Shown here one piece after another: positions 1-6,467 of a stretch of DNA of 8,045 nt. Both the position numbers and the translations under genes were made by a program. The notes below the pieces were generated by a model, which was given only the letters and a program-made list of their open reading frames with translations, was not told the origin of the DNA and searched no databases. Within the stretch, counting starts at the first letter, position 1, and each line of letters begins with the position of its first letter. The DNA comes from Bacteroidia bacterium (GTDB lineage Bacteria; Bacteroidota; Bacteroidia; UBA8524): contig JALRIQ010000152.1 of the NCBI GenBank assembly GCA_023277325.1, positions 1 through 8,045 on the forward strand. The letters are read 5' to 3'.

Positions 1-1
1 G

Positions 2-3000
2 GAACGCTTAGGCCTCAATAATGGGGGAGATGATATTGCCATTTGGAGCAGTTTTGCAGCCTATGCTTCTGATACAGCTGGAATGTCTGGAATCACTTTC
101 ACCAATGCAGTTTCGCATGTTGCCTACGACGATGACGGAACGATTTGGCCTTTGGATGATGGTTCAGGTTCAATTCGTTTAATCGATGTCAATTCAGATG
201 AAACGCAAGCTTCAAACTGGGCTTTGTCTGTGGTTACTGATGGTGTTTCGAAGATGTCGACTACGGGTGGTGGCAATTCAGGAAACGATGTGGGAAGTCC
301 TGGTATTCAGGTATCCAATACATTCACCTTGCAGCTTTTGCATTATGCCGATGTGGATGGAAATGAAGACGTGGCACTCGATGCAGTCGACGAGTTTTCC
401 GGCCTTGTTAATGGATTAAAAAATGACCCGAAGTATGGAGCGAATACGCTTTTTGTTACCTCTGGAGATATCATCATTCCTGGCCCTCGTTTTTATGCAG
501 CAGAAGATAATAAGGTAAGAGGCTTGACTGGAAGCAACGAACCAGGACATATTGATGTGTTTTTCGCCAATAAAATGGGCGTTCATGCCAGCGCTGTTGG
601 AAATCATGAGTTAGATGCTGGTCCTGCTGAATTGCACGATGCGGCCTTTAGCTCTGAATCGAATAATGGCGTTTTATTCCCAGGATCTGAGTTTCCTTGG
701 CTGGCTACCAATATCGATTTTAGTCAGGATTTTGATTTTCAAGGTTCAATAGGAACGGACGGCGACAATGTCACAAACCTCAAATCGAAGGTGGCCAAGT
801 ATGCTATAAAAGTAATTAATGGCGATACCATCGGATTGATTGGCGCTTCAGTTCCAAGCTTGCCGAGCATTACCTCAACCGGTGATTTAAAACTTATTCC
901 AGGAACCGATTGGACCGTTCAAAGTTTAGCCGTTGAAATCCAAAAATCTGTTGATGCGCTCAAGAATATGGGCGTGAATAAGATTGTACTCATTTCCCAT
1001 ATGCAACAAATCTCGGTAGAGAAAAGTCTGGCCAATTTGCTAGATGGAGTTGATATCATCGTTGCAGGTGGATCTAATACCCGAATGGGAGATAATAATG
1101 ACGCACTTTACTCGAGCTCAAAAATTACGGATGCGAGCTTCGATGAAACCTATCCTTTTCTTACCAATAGTGTATCAGGTGATCCTGTTGCTGTTGTGAA
1201 TGTGGATGGAGATTATAAATACCTCGGCCGTTTGGTCGTTGAATTCGACGAGGAGGGTAAAATGATTACCAGCTCACTCGACCCAATGATCAGTGGTGTA
1301 TATGCTTCAATTGCGGCAAATGTTTCAGCAGTAAATGGAACAGCGGATTTAAAAGTTGTTGAAGTAAGAGATAGCGTATTGGCGGTTATCAATGCCCAAT
1401 ACCAAAATGTGATTGGCTACTCCAGTGTTTACCTCGATGGAAGAAGAAGTCAGGTACGCGCCCAGGAAACCAATTTGGGTAACCTTACTGCAGATGCCAA
1501 CCTATGGTATGCGAATGAATTGAACCCAACGGGTGATGCCCCTGTTTTGGTATCCATCAAAAATGGTGGCGGAATCAGAACCGAAATTGGAACGTCGAAA
1601 CTACCTCCAGGCTCCAATGATCCAGATGATACTGAATTTTTCGCGCCAGAAAATAATGCGGTGACTGAAGGACACCTCAGAGCGACGCTTCGTTTCAATA
1701 ATGGACTAGTACGTTTGACATTAACGGTAGAAGAATTGAAGGATGCAATGGAGCATGCCGTTTCGGCTGTTGGTCCAGGTTCAACACCAGGAAGCTTCCC
1801 GCAAATTGCTGGAATGAGCATCGTATATAACCCAACAGGAAAACCTAGTAAGGTGAGTGTATTGACAGCCAGCAATGGAGATGACTCCTTGGTTGTAACT
1901 GAAAAAGGATTCCGAATCGTTAGCATGGTGGTGAATCAGGCCAACGGAAGCAAAATGACCTTGGTGGATAATGGCAAATTGGTGGTGAGCCCAACAATGA
2001 ATATCAACGTGGTTACCCTGAACTTCCTTGCCAATGGAGGAGATGCTTATCCATTTACCATCGCCAATTTTAGCAATAGAAGGATCAATTATTATAGCGG
2101 TACCGGTTTCGGCGAATCGACCGATTATCCTGATGGCGAATTGGCGAATGATCCGGGAATGAGCTCTGATATCAGCAGCACAGGAGGGGAGCAAGATGCC
2201 ATGGCCGAGTACATGATGGCTAATTATCCGCAAAATGCACCTTATGATGTATCGGAAGAAGGTATTTTTGACGATGCACGAATTTCAAGAACCTTGCGTG
2301 TTCTCGACGAAGATGCTGCTCCATTTATTGATGTATTGCAAGTAAAAGAACTAGGAAATTACCAGGTGCCAGGAAATGTATTTGATGCATCGGCAGCGGA
2401 AATTCCGGCTTACGATAAGGTAAGACAGCAAATTTTCTTTACCGATGCGAATAGCGATAAAGTGCATGTTTTGGACATCAATAACCCAGCAGCACCAAGC
2501 TTGAGATCATCTATTTCTTTGGGTGGCTCTCCAAACAGTGTGGCAGTTTATGGCGATATCGTTGCCGTTGCCGTAGAAGCTAGTCCGAAGCAAAACCCAG
2601 GAAAGGTGGAATTCTATTCCGCAGTCGACTTCTCTAAATTAGGCGAAGTAACAGTTGGTGCCTTGCCTGATATGGTAACCTTCAACGAAGACGGAACAAA
2701 AGTGCTTACTGCGAATGAAGGTGAACCAAGCGGCGATTACCTCAACGACCCAGAAGGATCTGTAAGCATCATCACCTTGAACAAATCCAACTTGTCAAAT
2801 AGTACTGTGGCTACCGCAGGATTTACAGCCTTCAATACCAATATCCCAGCTGGTATCCGTGTATTTGGAAGATCGGCCATGGGCGAAGGAGATAAGGCAG
2901 ATGGATTCGCCACGACTTTGGCTATGGATATCGAGCCAGAATACATCACCATCAAAGGAAATAAAGCCTATGTGACCTGCCAGGAGAACAACGCTTTGGC

Positions 3001-4138
3001 TATCGTGAATATCGATAACGCAACGGTTGAAAGCCTGCTTCCTTTGGGAACAGTGGATCATTCGAAGCCTGGCAATGGAATGGATGTGAGCAACCGCGAT
3101 GATTCTATCTATATCTCTCAATGGCCTGTTAAAGGAATGTACCTTCCAGATGCGATTGCTTCATTCGAAGTGAATGGTACGACCTACCTCATTACCGCCA
3201 ATGAAGGGGATGCACGCGAGTATTTGTATGATGACAATGGCAACGAAGAGTTAGCCTTTATCGATGAAACTCGTGTGAAAGACCTTCAGCTTGATCCAGA
3301 AGTATTCCCATTTGCTGATTTGCTTCAACAGAACGAGCAACTTGGCCGATTGAAAGCATCTTTGGTTGATGGAGATATTGATGGTGACGGCGATTACGAT
3401 GAAATCTATACCTATGGAACACGCTCAGTAACTATTTGGAATGCAGCGACTGGAACCGTTGTTTGGGACAGCAAAAATGATTTTGAACAAATCACAAAAC
3501 AGCGCTCACCAGAATTCTTCAATGCTTCAAATGATGAAAACGGATTCGACGACAGAAGCGATGATAAAGGTCCTGAGCCAGAAGGTGTAACTGTGGGTAT
3601 GGTGAATGGAAAAATGTATGCCTTCGTTGGATTAGAGCGCATCAGTGGAATTGTAATGTACGATATCAGCAACCCAAATAGCCCAAGCTTTGCGAACTAT
3701 ATCTCTACCCGCGATTTTAACGGAGCCCCTGAACTAGGAACTTCCGGTGACCTTGCACCAGAAGGAATGGTATTTATTCCTGCAAGTGAAAGTCCGAACG
3801 AAACGGCACTTCTGGTTGTAACCTACGAGGTAAGCGGCTCTGTGGTGGTTTTTGAATTGGGATTCAAAGAACCAAAAACAGCCTTACAAAACCCTGAGGA
3901 AGCCATCGGATTAAGCGTTTATCCAAATCCAAGTAAAGGGGATGTTTCGTTTAGCCTGAACAATTCAGAGAATGCGGAAGTGGTAATTTACAATAATGTT
4001 GGTGTTGAGGTTTTGACACAATCCTTTACATCTTCAATTACCATTTCAAAACAAGCCCTAAGCACTCCAGGAGTTTATTTCTATGAAGTAAGAAATCAAG
4101 GAGTGACGACAACGGGTAAATTGGTCATTGTCCAATAA
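2..4138 (+). CDS. Secreted 5'-nucleotidase-like / choice-of-anchor I protein with T9SS sorting domain (5'-partial)
   Basis: The frame is open from base 2, so the ATG at 83 is almost certainly internal; 1378 residues are visible (numbered from base 2). Residues about 46-77 (WP...DGSGSIRLIDVNSD...NWALS) resemble the end of a lamin-tail domain. A calcineurin-like metallophosphatase follows: LLHYADVDG near 113-120, SGD near 154-156, GNHELD at 200-205, SHMQQ from 332 and GGSNTRM at 356-362. The 5'-nucleotidase C-terminal domain shows QETNLGNLTADA (from 488), NGGGIR (521) and NGGDAYPF (678). Residues about 778-1289 match the choice-of-anchor I beta-propeller-like family, with TANEGEP, TANEGDAREY, an Asp-rich DGDIDGDGDYDE loop (about 1123) and KGPEPEGV (about 1190). 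The last 75 residues, starting LSVYPNPSKG, are a type A T9SS sorting domain, so the protein is predicted to cross the outer membrane and be surface-attached or released. The likely role is phosphate-ester hydrolysis, but the usual DxH and GHxH metal ligands are replaced, so activity is uncertain. The signal peptide would lie left of the window. Confidence 0.9.
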   Translation, partial: ERLGLNNGGDDIAIWSSFAAYASDTAGMSGITFTNAVSHVAYDDDGTIWPLDDGSGSIRLIDVNSDETQASNWALSVVTDGVSKMSTTGGGNSGNDVGSPGIQVSNTFTLQLLHYADVDGNEDVALDAVDEFSGLVNGLKNDPKYGANTLFVTSGDIIIPGPRFYAAEDNKVRGLTGSNEPGHIDVFFANKMGVHASAVGNHELDAGPAELHDAAFSSESNNGVLFPGSEFPWLATNIDFSQDFDFQGSIGTDGDNVTNLKSKVAKYAIKVINGDTIGLIGASVPSLPSITSTGDLKLIPGTDWTVQSLAVEIQKSVDALKNMGVNKIVLISHMQQISVEKSLANLLDGVDIIVAGGSNTRMGDNNDALYSSSKITDASFDETYPFLTNSVSGDPVAVVNVDGDYKYLGRLVVEFDEEGKMITSSLDPMISGVYASIAANVSAVNGTADLKVVEVRDSVLAVINAQYQNVIGYSSVYLDGRRSQVRAQETNLGNLTADANLWYANELNPTGDAPVLVSIKNGGGIRTEIGTSKLPPGSNDPDDTEFFAPENNAVTEGHLRATLRFNNGLVRLTLTVEELKDAMEHAVSAVGPGSTPGSFPQIAGMSIVYNPTGKPSKVSVLTASNGDDSLVVTEKGFRIVSMVVNQANGSKMTLVDNGKLVVSPTMNINVVTLNFLANGGDAYPFTIANFSNRRINYYSGTGFGESTDYPDGELANDPGMSSDISSTGGEQDAMAEYMMANYPQNAPYDVSEEGIFDDARISRTLRVLDEDAAPFIDVLQVKELGNYQVPGNVFDASAAEIPAYDKVRQQIFFTDANSDKVHVLDINNPAAPSLRSSISLGGSPNSVAVYGDIVAVAVEASPKQNPGKVEFYSAVDFSKLGEVTVGALPDMVTFNEDGTKVLTANEGEPSGDYLNDPEGSVSIITLNKSNLSNSTVATAGFTAFNTNIPAGIRVFGRSAMGEGDKADGFATTLAMDIEPEYITIKGNKAYVTCQENNALAIVNIDNATVESLLPLGTVDHSKPGNGMDVSNRDDSIYISQWPVKGMYLPDAIASFEVNGTTYLITANEGDAREYLYDDNGNEELAFIDETRVKDLQLDPEVFPFADLLQQNEQLGRLKASLVDGDIDGDGDYDEIYTYGTRSVTIWNAATGTVVWDSKNDFEQITKQRSPEFFNASNDENGFDDRSDDKGPEPEGVTVGMVNGKMYAFVGLERISGIVMYDISNPNSPSFANYISTRDFNGAPELGTSGDLAPEGMVFIPASESPNETALLVVTYEVSGSVVVFELGFKEPKTALQNPEEAIGLSVYPNPSKGDVSFSLNNSENAEVVIYNNVGVEVLTQSFTSSITISKQALSTPGVYFYEVRNQGVTTTGKLVIVQ

Positions 4139-4170
4139 GAAGATAATTTTTCACTCTCTATCTGTTAATC

Positions 4171-4199
4171 AAAAGGCCCGGCATTAGTCGGGCTTTTTT
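4171..4199 (+). terminator. Rho-independent terminator after the T9SS-exported protein gene
   Basis: GCCCG at 4176-4180 pairs with CGGGC at 4189-4193 around an 8-base loop. The stem extends outward through AAAAG against the first bases of a run of six T (4194-4199). It lies 33 bases after the TAA of the upstream gene and separates it from the small genes that follow. Confidence 0.85.
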
Positions 4200-4280
4200 G
4201 TTTATCTGTTTATCCGAAAATTTCTCAAATATTTTTTACTTCCGTCACAATATGGCGTAGTTGAAGCGAATCTTTGAATC

Positions 4281-4769
4281 ATGAATAATATTTGGATGTA
4301 CTGGGGAGCGAAAGAAGCTTGGACTTCCCGCAAATCAATCGAGAACAACTGCCTTTATTTTCCTTTCGAAGATTTAAATGTGGATTTAACCAATAAAGGA
4401 AATGAAACACTCATGCGCCAAGCCATTGCTGAAGGCTCAGGCTCTGGATTATATTCGGAATACATGGTTCAAAGCATCGACCTGCTCGCTAATGGTATTC
4501 AAAAAGGCGACTGGATTATCATTCCAGGTAGATTCGATAGCCTTTATCATATGGGAGAGGTGCGTGGCGATTACCAATTCGAATACGATGAAGATTATGG
4601 ATTGCATCATACGCGTAAAGTCGATTGGTTTGTGAAAAATGTACCGGCTAGTTCTTTACCGTTATTAATGGCTGAAACCCTCACCCTCAGTAAAAATGAG
4701 CCTGTTTTATTGAATGAGCGGGAATCCTATTCTTTTCGAACTACCTACGGAATGGCAGTTGGGTTTTGA
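4281..4769 (+). CDS. Stand-alone protein resembling the N-terminal (PUA/EVE-like) module of Mrr-type restriction proteins
   Basis: This 162-aa cytoplasmic-looking protein has no signal peptide or membrane segment. Its layout matches, from memory, the N-terminal region of some Mrr-catalytic-domain restriction endonucleases (not the winged helix of E. coli Mrr). The matching elements are an opening IWMYWGAKE, then GDWIIIPGR (76-84), MGEVRGDYQF (91-100), HHTRKVDWF (109-117) and VPASSLP (121-127). In those relatives the module precedes a PD-(D/E)xK nuclease domain and is thought to be a PUA/EVE-like fold that senses or binds nucleic acid. Here the chain ends at residue 162, and only 87 bases separate it from the next gene, so no nuclease domain follows. 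Position 4281 is the only sensible ATG: the terminator lies upstream and the conserved opening starts within a few residues. No convincing promoter was found in 4200-4280. It could be a reader, an antirestriction-like decoy or a degraded remnant; the intact frame argues against the last. Family assignment is moderately sure, function unknown. Confidence 0.7.
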   Translation: MNNIWMYWGAKEAWTSRKSIENNCLYFPFEDLNVDLTNKGNETLMRQAIAEGSGSGLYSEYMVQSIDLLANGIQKGDWIIIPGRFDSLYHMGEVRGDYQFEYDEDYGLHHTRKVDWFVKNVPASSLPLLMAETLTLSKNEPVLLNERESYSFRTTYGMAVGF

Positions 4770-4813
4770 AAATTAGCCGCGCTTTTATAATCTATCAAGT
4801 TTAATATCCAACT

Positions 4814-4835
4814 AGGCAATTACCTGCAATAGGTA
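4814..4835. promoter_or_regulatory. Candidate operator before the WYL regulator gene
   Basis: TACCT (4821-4825), GCAAT (4826-4830) and AGGTA (4831-4835) form a perfect 5-base inverted repeat with a 5-base spacer. GCAAT also precedes it at 4816-4820, giving consecutive 5-mers GCAAT-TACCT-GCAAT-AGGTA. The bases AGGCAATTACCT (4814-4825) form a second, overlapping palindrome with one mismatched pair. The block ends 21 bases before the regulator's ATG, a common place for an autoregulatory site. That the WYL protein binds it is inference. A weak TTTG (4765-4768) and TATAAT (4786-4791) pair upstream might be its promoter but matches the Bacteroidota consensus poorly. Confidence 0.35.
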
Positions 4836-4856
4836 TCGGGCGCTTATATTCGTGTT

Positions 4857-5759
4857 ATGGCATCGATTGTTGCAAAAATTCGTCGTTTTCAAATCCTCAT
4901 ACAAACTTTGGAGAAGGGTGCTTATTCAAAAAAGGAATTGATGGATAAAATGGAAGCTCAGGGTTTCGAAGTTTCAAACAGAACCTTTGAAAGAGATTTG
5001 GAAGAGTTAAGGCGTGATTTTCGGGTCGAACTTAATTATGATGCAAAGCAAAATGGCTACGTTCTGGAGCAGGATAGCCGTGATGCCAATCGATTAAAAC
5101 AGGTTTTGGAATTGAGTCAGGAGGTGCAGGCTTTGCAAGCGAGCTTTTTCGCCGACGCAAATCAACGTGATCGAATTCAATTTGAGCCTTTTGCAAGTAA
5201 AGGGACTGAAAATCTGGAAGTACTCACCAAGGCAATAAATGAAGAGAAGGTGATTCTGTTTCGCCACTTTAATTACCATACAGAGATCTATACCGATTAC
5301 GAAGTATTCCCATTGATGCTCAAGGAATACGATGGTCGATGGTATGTATATGCCTATGTAGAGAGTAAAAAAGATTGCCGCACTTTCGGTCTGGACCGGA
5401 TTGAACAGGTTCAGGTATTGAACCAGGGATTTAACCGTAATCTATATACCGACAACTTCTCTAAATTCAGTCAAGTTATTGGAGTCAATTACAGCGACCA
5501 GGAACATCCATCCAAAGTTATTTTACGCTGTACTGCCTTGCAAGCCTGGTATATGGATAGTTCCCCATGGCATCCAAGTTTGAAAAAAATCAAACAAGAC
5601 GACGATAATGTCTGGTACGAATTGGAAGTGATTCCCAATTATGAACTCAAGCAAAAAATCCTCTCCATGGGCGACCAAATCGAAGTGGTTGAACCCAATT
5701 GGTTTCGCCAGGATGTATTTGCTATGCTGAGGTCAATGACGGCCCATTATTTGAATTAA
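4857..5759 (+). CDS. HTH-WYL-WCX transcriptional regulator
   Basis: This 300-aa protein has the full three-part layout of WYL regulators, close to the usual family length. Residues about 8-58 are an N-terminal winged HTH (HTH_11/DeoR-like: KKELMDKMEAQGFEVSNRTF then ERDLEELRRDF). A helical linker spans about 75-100. The WYL domain lies at about 125-190, with FRHFNY, then GRWYVYAYV (160-168; WYV in place of WYL) and the signature RTFGLDRI (175-182), where the usual RTFRLDR has Gly for the second Arg. The WCX dimerisation/ligand domain covers about 218-298 (SKVILRC...YELEVIPNYELKQKILSMGDQIEVVEP). WYL domains are thought to bind nucleic-acid or nucleotide ligands, and proteins of this layout (BrxR, CapW and relatives) repress phage-defence or DNA-damage genes. 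It lies 87 bases behind the restriction-sensor-like gene and 19 bases before the lipoprotein gene. A repeat block just upstream suggests autoregulation. The family call is firm; the regulon is not known. Confidence 0.9.
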   Translation: MASIVAKIRRFQILIQTLEKGAYSKKELMDKMEAQGFEVSNRTFERDLEELRRDFRVELNYDAKQNGYVLEQDSRDANRLKQVLELSQEVQALQASFFADANQRDRIQFEPFASKGTENLEVLTKAINEEKVILFRHFNYHTEIYTDYEVFPLMLKEYDGRWYVYAYVESKKDCRTFGLDRIEQVQVLNQGFNRNLYTDNFSKFSQVIGVNYSDQEHPSKVILRCTALQAWYMDSSPWHPSLKKIKQDDDNVWYELEVIPNYELKQKILSMGDQIEVVEPNWFRQDVFAMLRSMTAHYLN

Positions 5760-5778
5760 ATCGATATCAACCTTGAGC

Positions 5779-6405
5779 ATGATGGGAAAACAACTACTAA
5801 TCATTTTTGGAATTCTGACCGTTTTTGCGTGCAACTCCACACGTGGAGTTTATATGAGTGATGATGCTAAAGCGGTTAGTTTACAGCATAAGAAAATCGC
5901 TATCCTACCTCCCAAAACATTGATAAGTAGCAGGGAATACCTTTCGCCTTATCAACTTTCTAATGAGCAGTTTGCACTATCACAGCGTGTATCTCAATCC
6001 CTTCACTCCCACTTATTGCGTCGTAAATCAAAAGGCTATCTGAATGCAGAAATTTTAGACGAGGCAACAACCACAGCAATCCTTCAGCAGTATCAATACC
6101 CACAAAACCCAATGACTCCTGAGCAACTTGCCGACGTACTTCAGGTAGATGCCATAATCAGCACGGAGCTACTTGTTAACAGACCGCTAACACATTTTCA
6201 AGTGGCGGTTATGGATAGTGTTGGACGCCGTAGAGCAATATTAGAAGAAGGAAATATTACCATGAATCTCTACGACAAAAGCACCAACAAAAGCATCTGG
6301 TCATTCACCACATCCTACCAAAGCGGAATTAATGGCGCTCCGAGTCAGCAGATTTCGGCCTTGCTTTATAAGGGCTGCAAAAGAATGCCCTATGGCAATA
6401 AATGA
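5779..6405 (+). CDS. Predicted lipoprotein of unknown function
   Basis: The frame can start at TTG 5773, ATG 5779 or ATG 5782. I chose 5779 (208 aa) because it gives a compact lipoprotein signal: Lys4, a hydrophobic stretch LLIIFGILTVFA, and the lipidation Cys18 (VFAC, an acceptable lipobox). The mature part opens with a variable segment, then KKIAILPPKT (38-47), an Ala/Gln-rich helical stretch, LADVLQVDAIISTELL (118-132) and MNLYDKSTNKSIWSF (162-176), ending in KRMPYGNK. The order IAILPP, then LADVLxVDAII, then a strand ending IWSF, recalls the CsgG/LpoB/GNA1162-type alpha-beta fold of periplasmic lipoproteins; this is inference from pattern, not a firm match. The protein probably sits at the periplasmic face of the inner or outer membrane. 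The gene is 19 bases behind the WYL regulator gene, so the two are likely co-transcribed. No enzymatic motif is visible. Confidence 0.75.
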   Translation: MMGKQLLIIFGILTVFACNSTRGVYMSDDAKAVSLQHKKIAILPPKTLISSREYLSPYQLSNEQFALSQRVSQSLHSHLLRRKSKGYLNAEILDEATTTAILQQYQYPQNPMTPEQLADVLQVDAIISTELLVNRPLTHFQVAVMDSVGRRRAILEEGNITMNLYDKSTNKSIWSFTTSYQSGINGAPSQQISALLYKGCKRMPYGNK

Positions 6406-6419
6406 TAAAAAGTCATTTA
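6399..6419. repeat. Perfect inverted repeat in the convergent gap (weak terminator candidate)
   Basis: TAAATGA (6399-6405) and TCATTTA (6413-6419) are perfect 7-base arms around TAAAAAG. The left arm includes the stop codon of the lipoprotein gene. The stem is AT-rich and no T run follows on either strand, so it is at best a weak terminator or mRNA-end hairpin between the two convergent genes. Confidence 0.3.
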
Positions 6420-6467
6420 AAGCATGATTAAGCTTCTCTCAAATTTCTTCGATTACGAGCAAATTAA

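Noticed and set aside
1450..2233. Two minus-strand open frames of about 150 codons inside the large plus-strand gene
   Set aside because: They lie antisense to conserved 5'-nucleotidase C-terminal motifs (NGGGIR, NGGDAYPF), have no recognisable domains and read as low-quality protein.
3365..3403. Asp-rich DGDIDGDGDYDE stretch considered as a dockerin or EF-hand calcium module
   Set aside because: It is an internal loop typical of the choice-of-anchor I domain, not a separate paired-repeat domain; calcium binding is possible but unproven.
2737..3672. Three minus-strand open frames of 72-108 codons opposite the choice-of-anchor I domain
   Set aside because: The plus-strand frame carries family motifs throughout; these are shadow frames without their own signals.
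4269..4276. AATCTTTG, close to a -7 element, before the gene at 4281
   Set aside because: It is again too near the ATG and lacks a matching -33 element; no promoter is claimed in this gap.
4845..4852. TATATTCG, one mismatch from the Bacteroidota -7 element TAnnTTTG
   Set aside because: It lies only 4 bases before the WYL ATG and has no TTG-type -33 element at the right distance, so chance is likely.
4281..5759. A complete restriction or BREX/CBASS-type defence system
   Set aside because: No nuclease, methyltransferase, helicase, cyclase or toxin is encoded in the window; only a sensor-like module and a WYL regulator are present.
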